A program made the translations under genes and the position numbers. The notes beneath the pieces are model-generated. The model was given only the letters and a program-made list of their open reading frames with translations. It ran no database searches and was not told the origin of the DNA. From Coenobita brevimanus (Eukaryota > Arthropoda > Malacostraca > Decapoda > Coenobitidae), in the NCBI GenBank assembly GCA_032717465.1, contig CM064713.1:13000872-13064871 (forward strand): a DNA stretch of 64,000 nucleotides, given 5' to 3'. Position 1 is the first letter of the stretch, and each line of letters starts with the position of its first letter. Below are positions 10,243 through 20,813 of the stretch, piece after piece.

Positions 10243-12880
10243 GTGAGAGAAGAGATCCGGACAAATGTGGAAGTGTACATGGAAAAGTTTGGAAGGAATG
10301 AGAGAGTGTTTTTGATCGGTGATATGAATGGTAAAGTAGGGAATGTGAAGGTGGATGGAATAGTTGGTGAGTGGGGTGTGCCTGCTGAGATAGATGAGAA
10401 TGGTAGTGCGTTAGTGGACATTTGTGCTGGGAGGGGGTTGGTGATAGCCAATACCCTCTTCAGGCACAATATGGTCCACAGGTATACATGGCGAGTGATG
10501 AGAAGAGTGGGTGGTGAACTGAATGAAAGGAAGGGAATGATTGATTATGTGTGTGTGGATGAAAGGATGCGAAAATGTGTAATGGATGCATGAGCTTATA
10601 GAGGTTGGGGGAGTGGACTTTCTGACCACTACTTGGTGGTGGCCAGAATTAATATCCAATTAGGATGGAGAAATAGAAGGGAAGGACTGGAAGAAGGAGT
10701 ATTTGTAAGGAGAGTGGAAAGGTTACAAGCGGATGAGAAAAAGGCAGAGTATAAGAGAGAAGTGGAGGAACGATTGGGCAAATATGAATTGGAGCAGATG
10801 GGGGACATGGAAGGTGTGTGTACAGAAGAAATATGTGCAGCATGTGATGTGGTGTGTGGGATGAGGAGAAGAGGGAGGGCTGTGCAAGGAACAGCGTGGT
10901 GGACTGAAGAGGTGAGACAGGCTGTGGCACAAAAGAAGAAAGCATACAATGAATGGATGAGAAATAGGGGCGTGGAAGAAGCTGAGAGGTGGAAGAGAGA
11001 GTTATATGTAGAAAGAAAGAGAGAGGTGAAAAGATTAGTAAGAGAGAGTAAGAAGTGAGCGGATGAGGAATTTGGAAGGAACTTGAGTGTAAAGTGGAGG
11101 GACTGTAAGAAAATGTTCTGGAAAGAGGTGAAAAGAGTAAGACAGGGTGAAAGTGAAGTTAGCAGGGGAGTGAAAGATAAAAATGGTAGATTACTAGTGG
11201 AGAAGGGAGAAAAAGTGAGCAGACGGAGAGAACACTTTTAGGAATTGTTGAACGTAGAGGATGGAAGTAATGTGAGTATAAGTGGCTGGGGAATGGCTGG
11301 GAGAAGGAGGGAGGTGAGAAGACAGGAAGAAATCAGTAGGATAGAAGTTGTGGAAGCAATGAAGAAAGGTAAATCGGGGAAAGCCCCAGGAATTGATGGA
11401 GTGTGTGGTGAAATGCTGAAGCATGGGGGAGAGATAGTAGTAGAATGGATGTGGAAGATGTGCAGATTGGCCTGGGAGGAAGGTAGAGTCCCGGAGGATT
11501 GGAAGTCAGGTATAATTATTCCCTTGTACAAAGGAAAAGGGGAAAAAGAAGTGTGTGGTAATCACAGGGGCATTTGTCTTCTTAGTATAATAGGAAAAGT
11601 GTATGGTAGGATACTTATTGACAGTTAGAGAAAGAACAGAGGAATTAGTTGGAGAAGACCAGGGAGGCTTTAGGAAGGGAAGAGGTTGTGTAGATCAGAT
11701 ATTCATTCTTAGAGCTTTAGTGGAAAAGTTTCTAGAGAAGGGAAAGAAGTTGTATGTGGCTTTCATGGATTTGGAGAAAGCATATGACAGGGTGGATAGA
11801 CAAGGATTGTAGAAAGTATTAAGAATATATGGAGTAGATGGGAAGTTGTTGAATGCTGTGAAGAGTATGTATGATGGTGCTAAGGTTGCAGTGCGTGTGG
11901 ATTGTGAACTGAGCGAATTTTTCTCGTTGAAGGTTGGGTTGAAACAGGGATGTGCCATGTCTCCATGGTTGTTCAGTCTGTACATAGATGGGGTAATAAA
12001 AGAGGTACAAGGTAGGGTAGTGGCCCTGGTGAGAGAGGGTAGTGTTTGGAAACTCCCTGTACTGTTGTTTGCAGATGATACTGTGTTGTTGGGTGAAGAC
12101 GAAGGAGAGCTGCAAGGCTTGGTGGATGAGTTTGGGAGAGTGTGTAAGAAACGGAATCTAAAGGTGAATGTAGGGAAGAGTAAAGTGATGGTCTTTGAGA
12201 GAGGTGAAGTCAGTGAATGTACAGCGAGGTTGGATGGTGAGGAATTGGAAAATGTGAGTACGTTTAAGTACTTGGATAGTGTGATGAGTAAGGATGGAGG
12301 TTTGAAGGGTGAAGTGCTTGAAAGGGTACAGCAGGGAAGAAAGGCTGCTGGTTCCTTGAAAGCAGTGATAAGAAGCAGGGAAGTGAGCATGGAAGTGAAA
12401 AAGTTACTACATGACAGTATTGTGATGCCAACTCTAACGTATGGAAGTGAAGCTTGGACGTTGCTGGAAGGACACAAGTCAAGAGTGAGAACAGTGGAAA
12501 TGAGTTATTTAAGAGGAGCCTGTGGAGTCACATGGAGAGACAGGCTGACAAATGAGGATATAAAGGAGCGTTGTGGTGTGGATGTGGATGTGATAGGAAC
12601 CGTTAGGAGGAGTACACTGAGGTGGTTTGGCCATGTGGAGAGGATGGAGGGTGAAAGACTGACGAAGAGAGTGTATGTGAGTGAGGTGGAGGGGGGAAGA
12701 GGGAGGGGGAGGCCGAGGATGAGATGGAAGGATGGGGTGGAGAGGTATATGAGAGAGGGGGCTGTGAGTTGGGACCGGGGCAGTGAAATGGCGGGGGACA
12801 GGGCGACGTGGAGGTGATTTGTTTGTGGCCACCCCGAACGGGATTGAGGCGTCTGGCAATAGATAGATAGATAGATAGAT
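10243..12880 (+). mobile_element. RTE-like LINE copy A, 5'-truncated, with target duplication
   Basis: Plus-strand EN-RT polyprotein in pieces. The endonuclease C-terminal half has FLIGDMNGKVGN and, past a stop, LSDHYLVVARI. The linker is basic. The RT has GKAPGIDGVC, a palm with AFMDLEKAYDRVDR (11761-11805), GLKQGCAMSPWLF, and an intact FADD catalytic box near 12070. The C-terminal segment has [14 protein letters not shown] and GRGRPRMRW. Breaks are stops near 10593, 11058, 11241 and 11812 and a frameshift near 11620. The 3' end reads GGCGTCTGGC then (ATAG)n. The 10-mer AGAACTCAGA occurs at 10233-10242 and again at 12881-12890, marking both insertion edges. Assignment to the RTE clade is an inference from domain style. 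Confidence 0.85.
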
Positions 12881-12890
12881 AGAACTCAGA

Positions 12891-13229
12891 TTGTGCCTTC
12901 ATATCCTACCACCATGCTGCTGGTGCCAACACTGGAGGACACAGTCATCAGAGGCCACTAAGGACTAATGAAGTGTTAGCAAACAGTAAGGAGTGGGATA
13001 CGGAAATGGGTGTTACTAAAATGTTAATGTAAAACCCATAGTGGTGATGGTGGTGATGGTGGTGATGGTGGTGGTAGTAGTAGCTGTTCTGGAACGGGTC
13101 CCGTTTGGAAAAGTGCTTTGCGGCCTGCCAGGGCCACAAAGCACTTGCCCCAACGTGAAGCGTGGTTCTGGGATGGCTCCAGTGTGAACAAGTACTAAGC
13201 TACCTAACAGCTCCGCGAGGCTCTTGTCC
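12891..13229. other. Intergenic: (GGTGAT)n tract and a strong stem-loop
   Basis: No gene. A GGTGAT/GGT microsatellite spans about 13032-13080. A hairpin at about 13111-13147 pairs AAGTGCTTTG with CAAAGCACTT plus an inner GGCC/GGCC stem. Loosely inverted flanks beyond it suggest the heart of a small MITE. Confidence 0.6.
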
Positions 13230-15120
13230 CTATATCTATAGCCAGGCGCCTCAATCCCTTAAGGGGTAACCATAAACAAATCGTCTCCATGTCGCCTTGT
13301 TCCCTGTCATTTCGCAGCCCTCCCTCAGTTCACACACCCCTTTCTCATAAACTTTCCACTTCATCCCTGCATCTCATCCTCGGTCTCCTCCTTCACCTCA
13401 CTCAAATACACTCTCCTCGTTAGTCTCTCGCTCTCCATCCTCCCCACATGACCAAACCACCTCAGTGTATTTCTTCTAATGCTTCCTATCACATCCACAT
13501 CCACACCACAGGCTCCTTCTCTTCTTCATTTGCCAGTCTGTCTCTCCTTGTAACTCCACAAGCTCCTCTCAAATAACCCATTTCCACTGCTCTCACTCTT
13601 GAGTTGTGTCCTTCCAAAAAGGTCCAAGCTTCACTTCCATATGTTTGAGTTGGTATCATAATACTGTCAGCCAGCATCTTTTTTACTCCCATGCCCACTT
13701 TCCTATTCCTTATCAGTGGTTTCAAAGAACCAGCAACCATTTTTCCTTGTTGTACCCTTTCATGGACTTCATCCTCTAAATTTCCATCCTTACTCATAAC
13801 ACTACCCAAGTACTTAAACGCACTCACATTTTCCATTTCTCATCATCCAGCCTAACTGTACATTCAGTGACTTCATTTCTCTCGAAGACCACAACTTTAC
13901 TCTTCCCTACATTCACCTTTAGATTCCGTTTCTTACCAGCTCTCCCAAATTCATTCAGTAAGCTTTGCAGTTCCCCTTCGTCCTCACTTACCAATACCGC
14001 ATCATCTGAAAACAACAGAATAGGATGATTCCAAACGCTGCCCTCTCTCATTAGGGCCGCTCCAGCATCCACTGTCCTTAATATTTTCCACATTCCTTGT
14101 CTATCCACTCTGTCATATGCGAAATCCATGAAGGCTGCATACAACGTCTTTCTCACTTCTTGAAACATTTCTACTAAAGATCTTAGGACGAATATCTGAC
14201 CTACACAACCTCTCCCCTTCCTAACACCTCCCTGCCCTTCTGCAGCTAATTCCTCTGTTATTTTGCTAACTGTCAATAAGTATCTTATATCCTACCATAA
14301 ACTTATTCTATTACACTAAGAAGACAAAATTAATAATGTCCCTATGAATACCACACACTTCTTTTTTCTTTTTTCCCTTGTACAGGGGAATAATTATACC
14401 CGACTTCCAATCCTCCGGGACTCTACCTTCCTCCCAGGGCAGTCTGCACATCTTCTACATCCACTCCACTGCTATCTCTCCCAACCTTTAGCATTTCACC
14501 ACACACTCCATCAATTCCCTGAGCTTTCCCCATCTTAACTTTCTTCATTGCTTCCACTACTTCCATCCTACTGGTCTCTTCCTCCCTTCCCATCTCCCTC
14601 CTTCTCCCAGCCATTCCCCACCCACTTATACTCGCACTACTTTCATTCTCTATGTTTAAGTGTTCTCTCCATCTGCTCACTTTTTTTTCCATCTCCACTA
14701 GCAATCTACCATTTACATCTCTCCATTACCAAACTCTTTATCATCCTAACACTTTACTTCCTTCCCTAATATTTTTATATAATCTCCTCTTTATATTCGA
14801 TTCCTTCCAAATTCCTCATCCACTGTCTTCTTACTCTTACTAACGTTTTCACCTCTCTTTTTCTCCACATATAACTCTTTATTTCACATCTTAATTTCAT
14901 GCCTCTGCATACCATCCACTCACTATATGCTTTCGTTTTTTGCATCACAGCTTGTCTCACCTTTTCATTCCACGATGCCGTTCCTTGCACCACCTTTCGT
15001 CTTCACTTCACCCCACACACCACCTCACACGCTGCACAGATTTCTTCGAATATCTTGGACACATCTTCCACCTCCGTACCTGCTCCAAATCATATTTACC
15101 CAATTGCTCCTCCACTTCTT

Positions 15121-15125
<5 letters not shown>

Positions 15126-15170
<45 letters not shown>

Positions 15171-15173
15171 CAC

Positions 15174-15213
<40 letters not shown>
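15126..15213. repeat. Two (TA)n tracts within RTE copy B
   Basis: TA runs at about 15126-15168 and 15178-15213, separated by TTTCACACAA. They interrupt the coding sequence of copy B. Confidence 0.95.
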
Positions 15214-15217
<4 letters not shown>

Positions 15218-15935
15218 CACCCTCTTGCAACCTTTCTACCCTCTTTGTACGGGCTACTTCCTCCTGTTCCTCCACTGCACTTGACCACCACCAAGTGGTG
15301 TTCAGAAAGTCCACTTCCCCAACCTCTGTATGCTCTTGCATTCATTACATGCCCTTCTCACTCTGTCATCCACAAACCCATAGTCGATCATTGCCTTCCG
15401 TTCATCCAGTTCACCACCCACCCTTCTCATCACTCGCCACTTATACCTGTGTATCATTTAGTGCCTAAAGAAGGTATTGGCTGTCACCAACCCTCTTCCA
15501 GCACAAATGTCCACTAGAGCACTGCCATTCTCAACCACATCTGCAGGCACATCCCACACACCAACTACTACATTCACCTTCACATTCCCTACTTTTCCAT
15601 TCATATCTCGTCAAAAACGCTCATTCCTTTCAACTTTTCCTTGCACGCTTCCACATTTTCTAAGAACACATCTTTCACTCTGCTTGCGTTGGCACACACA
15701 CACACAATCGTCCACGTTCGTAATCCTACTTTCAGTCTTACCCACACAATCCTAGTATCAACTGATCCATACTCTCCTTCCATCTCTTACGCATAAAAAT
15801 ACATGCTTCCTCTTTTGCCCTGTCATTCTCACCTTTCCCGCACATTATACCCCATCCATACTCCCACTCTCTCATCTCTCCATTTAATTTCAGTTAATCC
15901 ATATATGTCCACTTTTGCACCCTCAAGCACCAAGG

Positions 15936-15938
<3 letters not shown>

Positions 15939-15973
<35 letters not shown>
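15939..15973. repeat. (TC)n tract within the endonuclease region of copy B
   Basis: About 17 TC dinucleotides, in frame as Glu-Arg repeats on the minus strand between TWNVKG and TEIKW. Being in frame, the expansion would insert residues rather than end translation. Confidence 0.95.
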
Positions 15974-15977
<4 letters not shown>

Positions 15978-16198
15978 CCTCATCATTCGCACCCTTTACA
16001 TTCCATGTTGCAATCCGTATCGTGTCCTTTGTTCGGTCTTTGGTCGTCACCTGTTTGTCAGTCCTGGTCCGAGGCTTCTTGTGTGTATTTTTAGTTAGCT
16101 GTTTTCCTGGGAGAAGCACTAACCCCCCGCCAACCCACTTGTTGACACATAGGGAACAGGTGTTGGTTGCTTAAAAGGTTACCACCCCGCGTATTAAA

Positions 16199-16219
16199 TA
16201 ATTTCCTGGTTTACAGGAA
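16199..16219 (-). promoter_or_regulatory. 5' leader hairpin of the RTE-like family
   Basis: On the minus strand ATTTCCTG-TAAAC-CAGGAAAT forms a perfect 8-bp stem. The 5' head of the element at 29783 has GTTTCCTG-TAAGC-CAGGAAAC, where the outermost pair changes from A-T to G-C on both sides. Such paired change fits a selected RNA structure, though it is only one covarying pair. Confidence 0.5.
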
Positions 16220-16334
16220 ATCATTTGGCTTGCCACTCACTATAGAGCTACCCTGAAATAGAGTACCGCTACACTATGTGGGTGGATGATGGGCGCCCCC
16301 ATACCTACCACAAAGGGTCATGCTTTGATAATAA

Positions 16335-16990
16335 ATGTTGATAAGAGAGAAGTGATGTCTGTATAGGAAGCTAATTCTCAGTGTGATGCGACGGTGAATG
16401 GAGAGAGACCTGAATTGGCAAGAGAGTTAATTTTTTCCTTGGTGCAATAATAGAAATGAGGTAAATGCTAAAAGAAAGTGGAAAGTAGAGTGGCACAAGG
16501 AAGAAAGTGGCCTGTGCTTTGAGGGCACTGATACTAAAGAGAGGTCTGAGTGTGAAGGCTGCATGAAGATAAGAGGATTGCATAAAGGTGTTTTAGTGCC
16601 CCCATTAAGGTATGGGTGTGAGATTTTAGTGAGGCACGAGAATGAGAAGTCATGAGTAAGAACAATGGAAATGGAGTTATTGAGGACCATATGTGAAGCA
16701 CATAAGTTAGTGTGTACAAGATGTAATTAGAGAAAGACATGGAGTTACGAAGTGTCTTGACAGTAGAACTGAAGAGTGTTCAGGTGGTACGGCAGGTTGA
16801 GAAAAGCTGTAAGTAGGGTGATGAAACAGCTATCTGTGAGCGAGTTTGATGGCGGAAGAAGGCGTGGTAGGCCAAGATGGTGGATCGATATGGTAAATTA
16901 GTAGGCCTATGTAAGCAAGCACAGTGTGGAGTCGTGGTACTTGAAATGACGAAAGTGAGTTGTTGGATTGACCTTGCCTGATAGGTGTTG
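16335..16990 (+). pseudogene. Decayed LINE reverse transcriptase C-terminal fragment
   Basis: Scattered plus-strand pieces match the end of a LINE ORF2: NVDKREVMSV near 16340, a CALRALILKRGLSVKAA stretch near 16512-16562, TMEMELLRTICEA near 16665, FRWYGRLRKA near 16778, and GGRRRGRPRWWIDMV near 16852. Many stops and frameshifts separate them. This is an older and different LINE from the RTE copies beside it. Confidence 0.65.
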
Positions 16991-17380
16991 GGAATTACTT
17001 CTGTATAAAAGAGGTGCCGATCATCATGGCTGTGAGGTAGAATACATATTCCAGAAGCTTGAATGGCAAATGAATGGGTGTGTCGCCCATTTCACTAAAG
17101 ATGCTGTTAATTAGTTCTCCCTCTACCATATCCTTTTTCTTTTCTTGCTTTGTGGATCCCTCACCCCACCCTAACAGGGGAAAAAGACGTAGGAATGATG
17201 ATGAAACGAGAAACAGGTGAAGGCAGTGACACTGCGGGCAGGAAGCGTGGTGACCGGTACACACCAAAAAAAAAAAATAATAATAATAAAATAGAAATAA
17301 ACAAATAAATAAAAGAACACAGTGTGTGAAGCATGATGAAGGAGGGGTAGTGGTGAACAGAGGGGATATTAAAGATGCAT
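16991..17380. other. No gene seen
   Basis: Intergenic or unrecognised LINE remnant, with an A-rich run at about 17264-17312. Open frames are short and AT- or T-driven. Confidence 0.5.
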
Positions 17381-18690
17381 GGAGACAGCATTATATCCGG
17401 TTGTTGAATGGGGAGTTTGACTGGGACAGAGAAGGTTTGGAGCCAGTAGATCCAGTGTTTGGCCCTTAGCCTTTGACGCTGCTACTGTGAGTGAGGCAAC
17501 AGGCAGGATGCAGGTGGGGAGGCAGCAGGTGTGTCTGGGTTCACTGCTGAAATGCTGAAGGCCTCAGGGTATATAGGAGTGAGGTTAGTCACTGATCTGA
17601 TAAATATGATTGTATATGAGTGTGTTGTCCCAGATGGTTGGCTGAAGAGTGTAACTGTAAATGTGAACAAGAGGAAGAGTGATGCCCTGGAAAGAGGAAA
17701 TTACGGAAGTATAAGGCTTTTAGATCAGATAATGAAGGTAATAGAGAGAGTTCTAGAAGGTATGATTAAAGAAAGAGTGAATATTGATGAGATACAATTT
17801 GGGTTTATTCCAGGCAGGGGAACCACTGATGCCATATTCATTATTCGACAGCTTCAGGAGAAATATATAGGAAAGATAAGGGAACTGTACTTTTTGTTGA
17901 TTCGGAGAAGGCCTTTGACAGAGTCCCTAGAGAAGTGGTGAAGTGGGCAATGAGAAAGCTTGGGTGGTTATGACGATGTATGTGGGTGCTCGCACCCAGG
18001 TAAGAATAAATGGAAATTTTAGTGGGGAGTTTTCCGTGAATATTGGTGTGCATCAGGGGTCAATTTAGAGTCCCTTGTTTATCATGGTACTTGAAGCCCT
18101 CTCACGTGACTTCAGAAATGGACTTCCGTGGGAGATGTTGTATGCTGATGACGGTGTTGAATGCAGAGAATGAAAGAGAGGCAGAGGAAAGCTTTAGGAA
18201 GTGTAGAGATGGTATGGGGCACAAGGGCTTATGAGTAAATGCAGATAAAACAAGTGATAGCTAGTGTTGGTGGCGGTACTGTCAAAGAAGGAGAGTGGCA
18301 ATGTGCAATTTGCCACAAAGGCGTGGGAAGTAATTCCATCTTGAGAAGTGTCAGTGATTAGTGGGTGCATAAGATAATGTAGTGGTTTTAGAGATAGGCT
18401 GTGAGATAATGCTGATTTTATGTGCGGCGTGTCGGGGAGAGCAGGTGATTGTCAGGCGTGAAAGGATTAAACTTGCTGGTGTGTCTCTTGAGTGTGTGGA
18501 AGAGTCTTGTTATTTGGGGCACATGTTATGTGCCGGAGGTGGGGCTGGGATGAGAAGTGGTTGGAAGAAGTTCAAGGAGCTGTTGCCTCTCCTGACATTG
18601 AGAGGGCTCTTCCTGCGTGCTAAGGGGTCTTTGTATGCAGCATGTTAGGAGTGTAAAACAATATGAGAGTGAGGCCCGTACTTATAAAAA
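17381..18690 (+). pseudogene. Decayed LINE reverse transcriptase (second old family)
   Basis: The frame 17531-17941 keeps the RT N-terminal signature (GFTAEMLKASG, VPDGW, then IDEIQFGFIPGRGTTDAIF). The aspartate block is frameshifted near 17890. The thumb follows in pieces: FSVNIGVHQGS near 18033, LEALSRDFRN near 18090, and LYADDG near 18138. The C-terminal part at 18382-18648 has CYLGHMLCAGGGAG and LTLRGLFLRAKG with YAAC at the end. Multiple stops make it dead. The motif set belongs to an abundant animal LINE type distinct from the RTE-like family here. Confidence 0.75.
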
Positions 18691-18950
18691 CAATCATAAA
18701 ATTTGTCTTAGTTAGAACGAAGTCCTAAAAACGAGTCATAAGTACAGAGTCTTCGTCATAAACTTGCGTCTCAGTGTCGCTAAGCTAAAGGTGTGGTAAA
18801 TGTAGCAACTGATTTCTGTGAAACTGTTATTAAAATCCGATTAACAGCAGAGAAAATAGGCCGTAAAATGTATGAAAGTATCATGTAATATATAAATTAA
18901 TTTTTTGTTAAAAACATAAGGAAATAATTTCAATAACAGGAAGTATATAT
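18691..18950. other. No gene seen
   Basis: AT-rich spacer between the old LINE remnant and the next LINE's 5' region. No repeat or signal recognised. Confidence 0.5.
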
Positions 18951-19136
18951 TTGCCTGCAGTGTTTGAGTGCGAGCGATAGCCAGGGTCATCAACATGGCA
19001 AACGTGGTCACTCTTGGACTTCCGTCAGGACCGCCATAGCGTGCGGACGTTTGTTGTGGTGTTCTGCTTTGCCGAAATAGTTAGCTTTCTGTGGTAAACC
19101 TAGCTCATATACAGTTTTCTACAGAACGCCAGAGGG

Positions 19137-20790
19137 ATGTGTGATCCACCTGTGGATCCGGGAGGAGTGTCGCAATTACAACATATGGACGAGTCCTCCG
19201 CCGGTGTCAAGAGGACCCGTGACTCTTCTTCCGGGGATGGTGGGGAATCTACTCAAGTAAAATCTACTAGGGGCTCTGCCTACCACCCTCCTACATCATC
19301 AGGTGAGCCCCAAGGCGATGTTTTTGCAGTTTTTCATATCCAGGAGGCTTCTGGGTCTAGGGTATTTACTGCCTCTGCCCCCAAGATCACTGAGTACTTG
19401 GTCACAGCACCCTTTGCTAAGTGGCGCCGTGCCGATAAAACAATCATCAAAGGAAATGGCATGACATTGGAGGTGCAGATCCGGGAGACGGACTTGTGTA
19501 AAATAAATCCCCCCATCGAACAGCTAGGTGAACTTGGCCCCTGGAAGGTGAAATGTCGAAGGCTACGGGAATGGGAGGTGGGTACAGGTACTTACACCTT
19601 TGGCACTATAGGCCCTATTGCCCGCGAATGTTCAGTAGCTGATCTCGCCACAGACATCAACATCCTGCAGCGCAACCATGATCGACCCCTGGAGTCGTGT
19701 CGTCTGGTGGAGGTGGTTCGGCTCCCGGCCAGATTTCCTGCACCAGGTGAACCAAAGGACTCCACAACACTGCAGCTTCGATTCGCAGGTCCCTTACCAT
19801 CGCGTGTGGTTTATGGTGGGGTGTCTTTCCAGGTAAGTCCTTATACTTTTCCCGTCTATCGTTGCTTTCGGTGTCATGCTTTTGGTCATGGGTCTGCCAT
19901 ATGTAAATCTGGCTATCGTTGTTCTATGTGTAGTGGCAACCACAAATTTCGATCGAATGATGGTACCACTTGCGCCTTAGACCCACACTGCTACTTGTGT
20001 GGTGGTGCCCATAGGCCGGTCTCGCATGTGTCCAGTCTATCGCATGGCCTTGACTGTCGACTGCGAAGGCAGGACCTCTTCAACACCCATGGCAGACATC
20101 AATAAGACCCTGCGTGCCCTTCCAGCCACCTACCGACCAGATCACCTTGTTTCTGGCGGAAAATTACATCTGCCGGCTCGTTTGGAAAATGCCCCCCAAA
20201 ACTGCTTCAGGGCCCCCTCGCGTGCCCCTGACCACTGTAGTTCCTCATCCATAGGATCGGGGTTGACTCGTCCTTCGGTGGAAATACCCGTTAAGAATCG
20301 GTTTGGCATTTTGGAAGAACAGGACAACAGGAATGTAACAACAGCTTTAGGTACCTGGGATTCAGAACCCTCATGAACCACACGGGCTGATACGCCTGCC
20401 CAGAGATTATCATATTTAGCAGTTGTCCACTCGCCCCCGAAGTTAACGCGCTCTCGTGTGCCTGAATGTCATTGTCATCACTCATGTTTCCCAGTAGACA
20501 GGACCCCGATGGATGAGATCTTGCCAGCTCCACTCCCCTCCCCAGGTCAACAACAGGAACGGGCCCCTCATTGTGCCCACGCAACCTGCACTCCGACAGC
20601 CAGACCCCAGCGACCTACTTCACCGCCCCCTCCCCTCGGTAGCCAGCTGCGACCTCTCCCCGCTATGGACCTTGCTGCCCTTCTCCAGATCATCATCGAT
20701 GCCATCTCCTCTTATCTTCAGGGAACCTCACCCAAGGACATCTGTGAGCAACTCATGCCCAGGTTATTCTCTCTTGCACCATCTTCTTAA
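19137..20790 (+). pseudogene. LINE ORF1, zinc-knuckle RNA-binding protein, broken
   Basis: The first 322 codons (19137-20105) hold a Ser-rich N-terminus, a middle region around TAPFAKWRRADKTIIKGNGM, and zinc knuckles near the end. The first knuckle is CFRCHAFGHGSAIC (C-x2-C-x4-H-x4-C, about 19861-19902). CSMCSGNH and CYLCGGAH follow. Such ORF1 proteins bind the element RNA. The frame then shifts near 20000-20100 into 19999-20376 (VKNRFGILEEQD), stops at 20376, and resumes in 20458-20790 with a Pro-rich segment and a short helix (LAALLQIIIDAISSYLQG). At least two lesions disable it. Confidence 0.75.
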
Positions 20791-20813
20791 ACTCCACTTC
20801 TCAGTCTTTTACC

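Larger units (their letters stand above)
13230..16255 (-). mobile_element. RTE-like LINE copy B, nearly full length but decayed
   Basis: Same family as copy A, on the minus strand. The 3' end at 13230 shows GGCGCCTGGCTATAGATA. The endonuclease start is retained at 16119-15829 (RIATWNVKG, then YGLTEIKW), interrupted by a (TC)n tract read as Glu-Arg repeats. RT segments lie at 14704-14423, 14276-13824 and 13836-13489. The catalytic box is FSDD rather than FADD, and about 65 palm residues present in copy A are missing between RTVDAG and ALMREG. Two (TA)n runs (15126-15213) interrupt the linker. Beyond the start codon a ~130-bp 5' leader contains a perfect hairpin near 16199-16219. The element cannot be active. 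Confidence 0.85.

Noticed and set aside
14899..15517. Plus-strand frames of about 190 codons
   Set aside because: They are antisense shadows of RTE copy B, filled by Tyr-Ile repeats from (TA)n.
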